A stretch of DNA of 33,519 nucleotides, taken from contig JAUYHA010000001.1 of the NCBI GenBank assembly GCA_030690265.1, forward strand, positions 1 to 33,519, given 5' to 3'. Positions 1 through 7,069 of this stretch are shown here, piece after piece; positions within the stretch are counted from its first letter, which is position 1; every line of letters starts with the position of its first letter. The position numbers were made by a program, and so were the translations under genes. Source of the DNA: Dehalococcoidales bacterium. Lineage in GTDB: Bacteria; Chloroflexota; Dehalococcoidia; Dehalococcoidales; UBA2162. The notes under the pieces are model-generated. The model saw only the letters and a program-made list of their open reading frames with translations, made no database searches and was not told the origin of the DNA.

Positions 1-135
1 AGGGAGGTGATAGAAGACTGGAGAAAGGATTATAATACCGTCAGGCCTCATAGCGCGTTGGGTGGACTGGCACCCCAGGAATTCATGGCACTAGACGGAA
101 ACGCTAAGATGCAGATGGCACTAAGACTGGGGTAA
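1..135 (+). CDS. IS3-family transposase, C-terminal end (5' part outside window)
   Basis: An open frame enters from the left edge and ends at TAA 133-135, giving the last 44 residues of a protein. It contains W-R-x-x-Y-N followed by RPHSALGGLAPQEF, the signature of the end of the integrase (rve) catalytic core of IS3-family OrfB transposases; the final DDE glutamate would lie just upstream of the window. This enzyme catalyses cut-and-paste or copy-out transposition of its own element. I could not identify the terminal inverted repeat of the element downstream, so its right boundary is not placed. Whether the upstream part is intact cannot be judged from this window. Family assignment rests on the motif only. 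Confidence 0.85.
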   Translation, partial: REVIEDWRKDYNTVRPHSALGGLAPQEFMALDGNAKMQMALRLG

Positions 136-215
136 GGTCAACGCTGGTTCAAGAATGACCTGTGCAGTGCTGCAGTATCAAGTAAGAATATAAGTTCCTT
201 TGGGGTTCCCTTCAC

Positions 216-244
216 TTGACAGAGATTAACGCTTATGTTAACAT
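216..244 (+). promoter_or_regulatory. Promoter of the toxin-antitoxin pair
   Basis: TTGACA at 216-221, a 17-base spacer and TAACAT at 239-244 form a plausible sigma-70-type promoter about 20 bases upstream of the antitoxin start. The -10 hexamer matches only 4 of 6 consensus positions. The spacer and -10 are covered by the palindrome at 226-253. Confidence 0.55.
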
Positions 245-253
245 AAGCGTTAA
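226..253. promoter_or_regulatory. Perfect 28-bp palindrome, probable autoregulatory operator
   Basis: The half site TTAACGCTTATGTT is followed directly by its exact reverse complement, 14+14 bases without a mismatch or spacer. It overlaps the -10 region and ends next to the ribosome binding site AAGGAGGG (252-259). Phd/RelB-type antitoxins usually repress their own operon by binding such palindromes, so this is the expected operator; the binding itself is inferred. Confidence 0.75.
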
Positions 254-263
254 GGAGGGTAAC

Positions 264-551
264 ATGAACAGGATAAAATCAATCGGAATGGCCGAGGCCA
301 GGCCAAAGCTCACTCAGCTTGTGGACGAGGTCTCCGGGGGTGGGGAGCCCTACCTTATAGTCTCTGGCAGCCGGGTAAAAGCAGTTCTCGTAGGGGTTAA
401 CCAGTATAACGACATGGTAGAGCGCCTGGAAGATCTCTCTGATGCGGCCGAGTTACTCAAGGCTGAACTGGGCCAGGAGCCGACAATGCCTTTTGAAGAG
501 CATATGACGAAGACGAAAGAGATGAAGAGTGGTATATCGGCTGGAAATTAG
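264..551 (+). CDS. Phd/RelB-type antitoxin
   Basis: A 95-residue protein with the N-terminal pattern of Phd/YefM antitoxins: S-I-G-M-A-E-A-R-P-K-L-T-Q-L-V-D-E-V, then G-G-E-P-Y-L-I-V-S-G-S-R-V-K-A-V-L-V. This is the DNA-binding half that folds into a dimer, followed by an acidic C-terminal tail that would wrap the toxin. The start at 264 is chosen because AAGGAGGG lies 4 bases upstream; an in-frame TTG at 216 would put the start inside the promoter. The antitoxin should neutralise the overlapping RelE-like toxin and repress transcription through the palindrome just upstream. The reading frame overlaps the toxin by 23 bases, consistent with coupled translation. Confidence 0.88.
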   Translation: MNRIKSIGMAEARPKLTQLVDEVSGGGEPYLIVSGSRVKAVLVGVNQYNDMVERLEDLSDAAELLKAELGQEPTMPFEEHMTKTKEMKSGISAGN

Positions 552-786
552 CCACACCGCCCACCGGCAGATTCGCCGGCTCCCAGCGCAAACTCAGGAG
601 AGGGTCAACAAAACTATTGCTCGTTTATCTGAGAATCCCCGTCCACCCGGAGCTAAGAAATTAACCGCAAGAGATGGCTACAGGGTTCGTGTAGGGGACT
701 ACCGGATCCTTTATCAAATCGATGATGGGGCAAAGGTGCTCATCATTTATCGAGTGATGGCGAGAGGTGATGTCTACCGAGCCTAG
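529..786 (+). CDS. RelE/ParE-family toxin
   Basis: An 85-residue basic protein of the usual RelE length. It has the family pattern: Y-R-L-E-I-S-H-T-A-x-R-Q-I-R-R-L-P at the N-terminus, K-K-L-T-A-R-D-G-Y-R-V-R-V-G-D-Y-R-I-L-Y in the middle, and an R-G-D-V-Y-R end resembling the H-R-x-x-V-Y-R terminus of RelE toxins. Members of this branch cleave mRNA in the ribosome A site; the related ParE branch inhibits gyrase. The Arg/Lys cluster and the terminal Tyr-Arg favour the RNase branch but do not prove it. Start is GTG 529, inside the antitoxin gene, so translation is probably coupled. The gene appears intact. Confidence 0.88.
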   Translation: MVYRLEISHTAHRQIRRLPAQTQERVNKTIARLSENPRPPGAKKLTARDGYRVRVGDYRILYQIDDGAKVLIIYRVMARGDVYRA

Positions 787-1206
787 ACGGCCCATACAGA
801 CTCTCTTATAGAGGGGATGACAAAGCCAGCCCGGCTCCGACTGACTGTAAGGCACAAATATCCTATCAAATAAGCGTCTTCTTTTCATCATACGAAAAGA
901 TGAAATGTTGGATAATCAATAATATGAGATGCTTTTTAAAAGGTCACTAGCGCCACCACGATTCGAATTCTGGGTGGTCAGCCATTAAAGGTAAGAAGAT
1001 TTACCTCAAATTAGCTTCGGCTTCTATAATCAATCACTTTGGTCTGAGTTCAGAATTGGTAATTGTATTACCCTCAAAATAACAATGCGAATCCACCAGA
1101 TCCACTTTTATGTGCTATTTTTTAATCTACAAAGTTCTACTTTTGTCGTTTTCCCCCATGACACGTAGTTATCATCATACAAGGGGATTCGAACTCCTCC
1201 AGTCAA
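787..1206. other. Gene-free stretch, 420 bases
   Basis: No credible reading frame on either strand; the frames present lack ribosome binding sites and family-like sequence. Two short TTCGAAT-containing imperfect palindromes occur (about 951-980 and 1183-1203). They resemble a tRNA T-loop but no tRNA can be folded around them. Nothing else is seen. Confidence 0.5.
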
Positions 1207-2022
1207 TTGACAAACTTCGCCGGAATGGATAATATATTCCCAAGCATAATCCTTAGTATTTGTTTAAATTTATTAGTAGTGTTGGTTGGACAAGTATCAG
1301 TGAAAAAAGTAATCTGGCTCGGCGTTCTTATGGCGGTGGTCATCGTGGCTTATTTCATTGCCGGTTATTTCATGGGAAATCTGCCCGTCGCTTCGCGGTT
1401 GCTAGGTACGAACCAACCCAGGGATCTCGGCATAGAACTCTCCGTTGATAACGCCTTCGACGGGCTGTCCAGCCTTAACCATCCACTTTCCACAGCGGAT
1501 CTCCAGGCAATAATTGATAATCCCGGCATATACACAACCGTTAAAACGACGATCACAGACGAACAAGCCTCTTCGCTAATCTCGACCATCGACTTTCCCG
1601 TCAAGCTCGTCCAGATTAAATTCGGTCCGGGCGGAAGCGTCGAGTCTTCCGGCATCATCAATATCAGCCAGTTCCAGGACTTGATGACACGGGCGGGGGC
1701 TTCCAGCGAGGTTATAAACACCGTCATGGACTACGTGAGTAAAATGGACTGGGCCATCTACTACGTCTCCGGCCAGTTCGGCATATCCAACAACCAGGTA
1801 TCACTGGACGTTGATAAGCTGGAAATCGGCAGGATAGTAGTTCCGGAAAGCCTTCAGGAACAATTAAACGATAACATGGGCTCAGTTGAGAGGTATATCT
1901 CAAACGTATTGACTGCTCAGGGTTATAACATCAGGGAAATGTCTGTTACCGACGGCCAGATTAGAATGGATATGGACAGGCCGCTCAGTAGCCTTGAACC
2001 GTGGCTAAAGTTCGTACAGTAG
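1207..2022 (+). CDS. Membrane-anchored protein of unknown function
   Basis: I do not recognise this family. The open frame gives up to 271 residues: a hydrophobic N-terminal segment (about 10-28), a second, stronger transmembrane helix preceded by Lys-Lys (about residues 33-56), then a soluble, probably extracytoplasmic domain of about 210 residues rich in beta/alpha alternation and ending in W-L-K-F-V-Q. The start is uncertain. TTG 1207 lacks a ribosome binding site, whereas GTG 1300 would leave a classical single-helix signal anchor beginning V-K-K-V-I-W; ATG 1225 is a third option. It ends 28 bases before the Tat lipoprotein gene and may be co-transcribed with it, which would place both products at the cell surface. 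Confidence 0.7.
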   Translation: MTNFAGMDNIFPSIILSICLNLLVVLVGQVSVKKVIWLGVLMAVVIVAYFIAGYFMGNLPVASRLLGTNQPRDLGIELSVDNAFDGLSSLNHPLSTADLQAIIDNPGIYTTVKTTITDEQASSLISTIDFPVKLVQIKFGPGGSVESSGIINISQFQDLMTRAGASSEVINTVMDYVSKMDWAIYYVSGQFGISNNQVSLDVDKLEIGRIVVPESLQEQLNDNMGSVERYISNVLTAQGYNIREMSVTDGQIRMDMDRPLSSLEPWLKFVQ

Positions 2023-2050
2023 CATCAGCCCATAAGGAAAGGAGACACCA

Positions 2051-2791
2051 GTGACAGAGATAGACAGGCGTAAGTTTCTGAAAGCGGCTCTCCTGTCCGC
2101 GCTGGCTGTGCCGCTCGTCGGCTGCAGTGGATACTCGGACCAGATGACGCTGGACGAAATCATGGACCTGCTGCGGCGGAAATTGGACGAAGTAAGCGAC
2201 GAATCTGACGACGAAGAATTCGGCGATGTAACACTCGCTCTGACATATCCCGCCGGAAGAAGCCCAAACGTCTTCACGAGCGGGTGGGTGTTCGGAGCCA
2301 GGTGTCTGGTTAAAAAAGGCGGCGGCGAAGAGGAATTGTCACACCTGGTCAAATGGAGCGGTACGGGTTCGTTCAATCCTCCCACCGGCAAACTCTCCCG
2401 TCCGGTGTTCAACTCGGAGGGAGCGAATACCATCACGTTGTCGGTAGAAATTGGTGGGAAAACACACGAGAAGACGGTCACGGTTAATGCCGTATCGCCC
2501 GCCGTATATGCCAGCGTAGGCACCATTGCCCACTGCCCAGCCGATGCGCACGGCTGTCCCGCCTGCCCCCATCCTACAAAGGGTCCCGTTATCACCGGCA
2601 GTCCGAATGTCCTCATAAACGGTAAGCCCGCTGCCAGGGTTGGAGACACAGGAGTCCATGCCGCTTGCTGCGGCCCTAACACTTTTAAGGTAACAAGTGG
2701 AGATTCCAGCGTGCTGATTAATGGCCGACCTGCTGCTAAGATAGGCAGCACCACTCAGCATTGCGGCGGAAACGGCACAATTAAAGGTTAA
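2051..2791 (+). CDS. Tat-exported lipoprotein with C-terminal PAAR-type repeats
   Basis: A 246-residue protein. The N-terminus has a twin-arginine signal, D-R-R-K-F-L-K (residues 5-11), followed by a hydrophobic stretch and a lipobox L-V-G-C with the lipidated cysteine at 25. Residues about 45-60 are acidic. A middle beta-rich domain (about 58-155) precedes a Cys/His-rich C-terminal part. In that part N-V-L-I-N-G-K-P-A-A-R-V-G-D (PAAR at 193-196) and V-L-I-N-G-R-P-A-A-K-I-G-S (227-230) are PAAR-type repeats, with six cysteines and several histidines able to bind metal. PAAR domains cap type VI secretion and contractile injection spikes, but no such genes are in the window and this one is exported and lipidated. 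Start GTG 2051 follows AAGGAAAGGAG. Its role is unknown; a metal-bound surface or spike-like protein is inference. Confidence 0.82.
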   Translation: MTEIDRRKFLKAALLSALAVPLVGCSGYSDQMTLDEIMDLLRRKLDEVSDESDDEEFGDVTLALTYPAGRSPNVFTSGWVFGARCLVKKGGGEEELSHLVKWSGTGSFNPPTGKLSRPVFNSEGANTITLSVEIGGKTHEKTVTVNAVSPAVYASVGTIAHCPADAHGCPACPHPTKGPVITGSPNVLINGKPAARVGDTGVHAACCGPNTFKVTSGDSSVLINGRPAAKIGSTTQHCGGNGTIKG

Positions 2792-2834
2792 GTCTGATAA
2801 GCCGTTCTCAATGCTCGTTTAGAGGTCCCCCTTT

Positions 2835-3746
2835 ATGCGTCATGACGCTCTGAATTATTTAGACCTTTATTGCACTCATTGCCGTGCTTTCGATGGGGAA
2901 GTGAAGCAGCACAGGGTCATGCTCGTCCCAGAAGAAATGTTTGGCGACTACGTCGTCACTGGATGGCTCGAATGCACACACTGCGGTAAGCGCTACCGGA
3001 TAATCGACGGGGTGCCCTGTTTTATAGAGAGTTTTTCAGGAGATAAGGATTTAGCGGCGCAGTATATGGACGCGCATTACGGTAACATCAACAGCGGTTA
3101 CTGGCTTGAGATGGAAAGTATTGAGACCGGCGGGCTCTGCCTGGATGTCGGGTGTTCCGTGGGAAGGTATACTTTTCAATGTGCCCGGGACGGATTTGCC
3201 GTCGGCATAGACGTGAACCTGGAACTGCTCAATCTGGCAACGGCAGCCCAGCGCAACAAGAAGATAAGCTACACCCGGAAAACGAGGGCGCTGGCTCATG
3301 CGGAGATAAGCTCCGATTTCAGCCCTTCAGATAATGTGTTATTTCTCCTCGCGGATGTCCTTAATCCTCCGTTCAGGATGGAAACCTTCGATTTCGTCAG
3401 CGCTCTGAACTTAATCGACAGTGTGAGTAATCCGATGATTGCCCTGGGGCAGATAGACGCCATGTTAAAGCCGGGAGGCAGGCTGTTCCTGAGCACGCCT
3501 TATGCCTGGGACGCGGGCATCAGTACAGGATGGCTCGAGACCGAGGAGCTGGAACCCCATTCTTTCGTAAAAGAGACTCTAACCGGAAAACAGGTAGCGG
3601 AGTGTGGCTTTAACTACAACATTCTTACGGAGAGAACCGGCATCCCCTGGTACTTACGAAAAATGGACTCCCAGTATTTTTTGTATTATGTAGACGTGAT
3701 TTTAGCCGATAAGCTCCAAGCTGGCAACCAGATCACACAGCTTTAG
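2835..3746 (+). CDS. Class I SAM-dependent methyltransferase with Trm112-like zinc ribbon
   Basis: A 303-residue protein. The N-terminal 60 residues carry two C-x-H-C knuckles (Cys13/Cys16 and Cys47/Cys50) and the sequence Y-R-I-I-D-G-V-P, as in Trm112-like zinc-binding domains. A Rossmann methyltransferase follows: motif I LDVGCSVGRYTF (from residue 103), acidic loop G-I-D-V-N (motif II), a motif IV region D-F-V-S-A-L-N-L-I-D-S and motif V-like L-K-P-G-G-R-L. Fusions of this type occur among methyltransferases acting on small molecules, quinones or sugars; the substrate cannot be read from the sequence. ATG 2835 follows AGAGG by 9 bases. No partner gene is adjacent on this strand within 600 bases downstream. 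Confidence 0.85.
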   Translation: MRHDALNYLDLYCTHCRAFDGEVKQHRVMLVPEEMFGDYVVTGWLECTHCGKRYRIIDGVPCFIESFSGDKDLAAQYMDAHYGNINSGYWLEMESIETGGLCLDVGCSVGRYTFQCARDGFAVGIDVNLELLNLATAAQRNKKISYTRKTRALAHAEISSDFSPSDNVLFLLADVLNPPFRMETFDFVSALNLIDSVSNPMIALGQIDAMLKPGGRLFLSTPYAWDAGISTGWLETEELEPHSFVKETLTGKQVAECGFNYNILTERTGIPWYLRKMDSQYFLYYVDVILADKLQAGNQITQL

Positions 3747-3929
3747 TATCAATTGATATCAGCTTCCATTAGAGAGGACTCGATCTCTACCTTGCCGTTT
3801 TGTGCCTGTATTGAAATAATAGCTGTGGCGGGGACTATTAAGCACATGACTTTTTGAGTAGCTCGCGTAATTTAGGAATTAAGTCAGGCTGCAAAAAGTT
3901 CGATATGGTTCCAGAGTCCCCAGCCAATC

Positions 3930-4007
3930 AAGAAGCTTTCCGAACTTCTGTTTGAGAAAAAGGCATTACTTCCAGCCCTACAGCAACTTCTCACAAACCG
4001 AACATAA
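3930..4007 (+). repeat. Coding remnant copy 1 (C-terminal tail of an unknown protein)
   Basis: In frame with TAA 4005-4007 the translation reads K-K-L-S-E-L-L-F-E-K-K-A-L-L-P-A-L-Q-Q-L. It matches copies 2 and 3 at the protein level (E-L-L-F-E-K-K-x-[LM]-[IL]-P). No start codon or full domain is present upstream. Confidence 0.6.
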
Positions 4008-4042
4008 CCATTGTGGACGTCAGTTGGTTCGAGTCCAGTAAA

Positions 4043-4134
4043 GTGGGCCTTGGGGGACAGTTCCCGAACTTCTATTTGAGAAAAAGGAATTGATTCCTAT
4101 GCTTCAACAGCTCATATTATCATACCACACGTGA
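4043..4134 (+). repeat. Coding remnant copy 2
   Basis: Starts with GTGGGCCTTGGGGGACAGTT and ends at TGA 4132-4134. Translation from 4045 is GPWGTVPELLFEKK followed by E-L-I-P-M-L-Q-Q-L. A stop at 4039-4041 in the same frame shows it is only a fragment. It shares about 50 of 55 bases with copy 3 at 11580; most of the differences fall at third codon positions or keep similar residues. Confidence 0.65.
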
Positions 4135-4357
4135 AGGTGAAACGTGAAACAGCGTTAAAAGTCAATGCATTGTTCAAGGCCGATACTGTAGACCTGCATG
4201 TGAAAAGGTAAAACTAAAACCTTCTCCAAGACATTCGTTCTTTCCCATAAGACCAGGTATTCCGTCTCTGTACCCGGTCACTTCGTCAAGAGAGCCTACT
4301 GCTTTCCGTACTGAGTTAGTTGAGAGAGTAGTCATTAAAGGATATACTTATGTCAGA

Positions 4358-5053
4358 ATGAGCGAAAACATAATTCTTGTTGTTGAGGATGACCCGAACT
4401 TGCTAGGCACTCTCGAATATAATCTGAACAAAGAGGGCTATTCAGTTATCACGGCTGTAGACGGCGCTCAGGCTATAGAAACCGCTCGGAGAGAAAAACC
4501 GGGCTTGCTTGTCCTTGATGTAATGCTGCCGAAAATGAGTGGTTTTGAGGTCTGCCGGATTCTGCGTAAAGAGATGACCGTCCCTATCCTGATGCTGACG
4601 GCTAAAGACGAAGAAGTCGATAAGATAGTCGGGCTGGAAATCGGGGCGGATGATTATATGACCAAGCCATTTAGCATGAGGGAACTGCTTGCCCGCATAG
4701 GAGCAATGCTTCGCCGAGCAGAAATGGGCGCGACACAGCCGTCCCCTGAATATAAAACACTAAAGATTAACGAGCTGGAGATTGATGTAGAACGGCACCA
4801 GGCTTTCCTTAGAGGAGTAGAGCTAGAGCTCTCTCCTAAAGAGTACGAATTACTGGCCTTCCTGGTTAGGAATAAGGGGTTAGTCTTCAGCCGGGAACAG
4901 CTTCTGGAGAAGGTGTGGGGATACGACTATGCCGGTGATAGCCGGACCGTGGACGTGCATGTCCGCTGGCTCAGGCAAAAGATAGAGAGCAACCCATCAA
5001 AACCGGTGAATCTCGTCACGGTGCGGGGTGCCGGATACAAAATGGTTGATTGA
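4358..5053 (+). CDS. phoB: Phosphate-type response regulator, OmpR/PhoB family
   Basis: 231 residues, standard length. An N-terminal receiver domain has the acidic pair Glu10/Asp11-Asp12, phospho-acceptor Asp54 in L-V-L-D-V-M-L-P, Thr81 and Lys103 in T-K-P-F. A C-terminal winged helix (about 130-231) contains ELSPKEYELLAFL, the recognition helix R-T-V-D-V-H-V-R-W-L-R-Q-K-I and the wing V-R-G-A-G-Y-K. It activates transcription when phosphorylated, here most likely by the adjacent kinase, and binds direct repeats such as the arrays at 6833 and 6982. The PhoB name rests on linkage to a PhoR-like kinase and the pst operon. The start region is unusual: ATGTCAGA immediately precedes ATGAGCGA, giving a three-codon ORF that overlaps the true start as ATGA. 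Confidence 0.93.
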   Translation: MSENIILVVEDDPNLLGTLEYNLNKEGYSVITAVDGAQAIETARREKPGLLVLDVMLPKMSGFEVCRILRKEMTVPILMLTAKDEEVDKIVGLEIGADDYMTKPFSMRELLARIGAMLRRAEMGATQPSPEYKTLKINELEIDVERHQAFLRGVELELSPKEYELLAFLVRNKGLVFSREQLLEKVWGYDYAGDSRTVDVHVRWLRQKIESNPSKPVNLVTVRGAGYKMVD

Positions 5054-6819
5054 AAATGTTCCGTGGCATTCAATGGCGTATTACAATATATTTCGTACTG
5101 CTGGTACTGGTTATTATGGGTATTCTCGGGGCGTACATCGGTACTTCCGTGAAAAACTCCCAGCTTGATAGCCTGCGCACCCGACTGGAAAACGAGAGCA
5201 GGATTACCGCCGAAACCAGTTTGCCGTTCTTTATCGACCAGGATAAAAAGGATGGCCTGGATGTCCTGGCTAAAAAACTGGGTGGAGAAATACAGGCCAG
5301 GGTTACCATCATCGCCCTGGACGGCACCGTGCTGGGCGATTCTGAAGAAGACCCGGCAGTGATGGAAAACCATGCTAACCGGCCTGAAATAAGGGAAGCA
5401 CTGGCTACGGGCACAGGTCAAAGCACCCGCTACAGCACTACTGTGGAACGCGAGATGATGTATGTTGCTGTTCCCATTTCTTTTCAGGAAGAGATTTTAG
5501 GCACCGCCCGGGTCTCGCTCCCGTTGACCACGGTGGAAAGTCTGGTTAACCGGGTGCGGTATAGCATAATAGTGGCGACCATAATAGCCACGGTTTTGTC
5601 AATACTGGCAGCCTGGCTCATTGCCCGAAGGACAACCAAGCCTATAAGGGACGTAACCGCAGCCTCGCTGAGAATAACGCGGGGAGAGCAGTTAGGTGAA
5701 ACGATTTCAACGCGGGCCAGGGATGAAGCAGGGGACCTTGCCCGAGCTTTTAACCAGATGTCCCGGAAATTAAAAGAAATGGTCGAAACCATCTCCGAAG
5801 ACAGGGTCAGGCTAACTGGTATTCTTGAGAATATGGCTGACGGCGTAATAATGACAGACACGGAAGGAAACGTTATCCTCACCAATAAAGCTGCCAGAAA
5901 TATTTTTCACATCAGAAGTGAAAAGCCCACGGGACCTGTCATAGAAACAGTGCGGGACCACGAAGTGAATCAGGTGATAAAACTGTGCCTGGAAACCCGC
6001 CAGGAACAGATAGCCCAGTTCGAATCCGGCATCTCGAACAGATTTCTAAGGGCTATTGCTTTGCCGGTTAGCGGCGCCCAGATTAGTGGGGCACTATTAC
6101 TGCTCCAGGACCTCACTGAACTGCACGGGTTTCAGACGATGCGGCGAGAACTGATTGGCAACATTTCCCACGAGTTCAGGACGCCTCTGGCAGGAATAAA
6201 AGCAATGGTTGAGACCATCAGGGACGGGGCCATCGACGATAAAGAGAAGGCACAGGATTTCCTGCTAAGGATAGATAATGAAGTCGACCGTTTGGCTCAG
6301 CTAGTATCCGAACTCACCGAACTGTCACGTATTGAGACTGGCCAGGCTAAGCTTAAGTATGAGCAGGTCAATCTCAACGAGTTAATAAACGAGGTAGCTA
6401 CCCAGCTTACACCGCAGGCAGAAAGGAAGCAGCTGACTATTTCCACAGAATTTGCCTCTGATATACCCATTGTTCTGGCCGACAGAGAAAGAGTCCGCCA
6501 GGTCATTGTCAATCTGCTTCATAATGCCATCAAGTTTAGTGATTCTGCTGGACGAATAACAATAACCACCAGGGTAACCGATAACGCCGTAGAAACTGAC
6601 ATATCAGATACCGGAGCCGGAATTCCGGAAGAAGACCAACCTCACATATTCGAGCGCTTTTACAAGGCGGACAAAGCCAGGGCTGGAGGAGGTACCGGGA
6701 TGGGTTTGGCCATTGCGAAACACATAATCGAAGCCCACAACGGGAAAATCTGGGTCAAGAGCGAGGAAGGAAAGGGCTCCACCTTCAGTTTCAGTCTGCC
6801 TGCACAAATACCTATTTAG
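5050..6819 (+). CDS. phoR: Phosphate-sensing membrane histidine kinase, PhoR type
   Basis: 589 residues. Order: transmembrane helix 1 (about 10-32), an extracytoplasmic sensor domain (35-170), transmembrane helix 2 (about 173-195), HAMP linker, a PAS domain (about 258-360; L-E-N-M-A-D-G-V-I-M-T-D), a HisKA domain with phospho-acceptor His374 in N-I-S-H-E-F-R-T-P-L, and a HATPase_c domain with N-box N-L-L-H-N-A-I-K-F, G1 D-T-G-A-G-I-P, F-box I-F-E-R-F-Y and G2 G-T-G-M-G-L. This is the architecture of Gram-positive-type PhoR/WalK kinases. TTG 5050 overlaps the phoB stop as TTGA, pointing to coupled translation; ATG 5056 is an alternative. It should phosphorylate the phoB product under phosphate limitation and be restrained through PstSCAB-PhoU. 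Confidence 0.93.
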   Translation: MKMFRGIQWRITIYFVLLVLVIMGILGAYIGTSVKNSQLDSLRTRLENESRITAETSLPFFIDQDKKDGLDVLAKKLGGEIQARVTIIALDGTVLGDSEEDPAVMENHANRPEIREALATGTGQSTRYSTTVEREMMYVAVPISFQEEILGTARVSLPLTTVESLVNRVRYSIIVATIIATVLSILAAWLIARRTTKPIRDVTAASLRITRGEQLGETISTRARDEAGDLARAFNQMSRKLKEMVETISEDRVRLTGILENMADGVIMTDTEGNVILTNKAARNIFHIRSEKPTGPVIETVRDHEVNQVIKLCLETRQEQIAQFESGISNRFLRAIALPVSGAQISGALLLLQDLTELHGFQTMRRELIGNISHEFRTPLAGIKAMVETIRDGAIDDKEKAQDFLLRIDNEVDRLAQLVSELTELSRIETGQAKLKYEQVNLNELINEVATQLTPQAERKQLTISTEFASDIPIVLADRERVRQVIVNLLHNAIKFSDSAGRITITTRVTDNAVETDISDTGAGIPEEDQPHIFERFYKADKARAGGGTGMGLAIAKHIIEAHNGKIWVKSEEGKGSTFSFSLPAQIPI

Positions 6820-6832
6820 AATAACTGAAAAT

Positions 6833-6876
6833 TTAACCAAATCTTAACAAAACCTTAAGCCTGTCTTAAAATCGCT
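6833..6876 (+). promoter_or_regulatory. Pho-box array 1: four direct repeats, 11-bp period
   Basis: TTAAC, TTAAC, TTAAG and TTAAA start at 6833, 6844, 6855 and 6866, each exactly 11 bases apart with C-rich ends between them. This is the arrangement of PhoB/PhoP binding sites (TTAACA-like units one helical turn apart). It lies 13 bases after phoR and about 230 bases before pstS. Whether it drives a separate start or strengthens the pst promoter is not clear. Confidence 0.72.
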
Positions 6877-6981
6877 GGATTATCTTAAAAGAAATGAAAG
6901 AGGAAGGCTTGAGGCTTTTTATTATGTCTTTCCAAACCAAATGTATCATTGGCACTCAACAGGGAAAACCTTTACCACAAT

Positions 6982-7024
6982 TTAACAGCACCTTAAACAG
7001 ACCTTAAACAACAGCAGTTATTAT
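6982..7024 (+). promoter_or_regulatory. Pho-box array 2 and probable pstS promoter
   Basis: TTAACA, TTAAAC and TTAAAC start at 6982, 6993 and 7004, again exactly 11 bases apart; a weaker TTTACC at 6971 is in phase as a possible fourth unit. A -10-like TATTAT follows at 7019-7024. The array therefore takes the -35 position, as in PhoB-activated promoters. Transcription of pstSCAB-phoU is expected to rise under phosphate starvation. Confidence 0.78.
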
Positions 7025-7069
7025 GAGTATAGAAGGAGGTAGAAAATAAATAAAAAGGAGAAAAACAAG

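Larger units (their letters stand above)
3747..4357. other. Gene-poor stretch with coding remnants
   Basis: 611 bases without a complete gene. It holds a weak 6-bp stem-loop after the methyltransferase gene (3770-3775 with 3784-3789, no T run), two related C-terminal coding remnants (3930-4007 and 4043-4134), a T-arm-like GGTTCGAGTCC at 4025-4035 and the leader of phoB. No Pho-box-like repeats were seen in front of phoB. Confidence 0.55.

Noticed and set aside
951-1203. TTCGAAT sequences resembling tRNA T-loops (951-980 and, on the minus strand, 1183-1203)
   Set aside because: No acceptor, D or anticodon arm can be paired around them; TTCGAA is self-complementary and arises easily in palindromes.
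2005-2754. Long open frames antisense to the PAAR lipoprotein, and similar antisense frames opposite phoR and the pst genes
   Set aside because: They lack ribosome binding sites and family-like sequence, while the opposite strand encodes clear proteins.
2051-2791. Part of a type VI secretion cluster
   Set aside because: No VgrG, Hcp, sheath or baseplate gene is nearby, and the protein has an export signal and lipobox.
3975-4050. Possible 3' half of a tRNA around GGTTCGAGTCC at 4025-4035
   Set aside because: The T-arm can be drawn with two wobble pairs, but no matching acceptor or anticodon stem is found. At most a remnant.
6894-6925. Possible terminator after phoR (AGGCTTGAGGCTTTTT)
   Set aside because: The GGCT elements are direct, not inverted, repeats, so no hairpin forms.
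6894-7010. 37-codon ORF between phoR and pstS
   Set aside because: No ribosome binding site, and its end runs through Pho-box array 2; likely chance.
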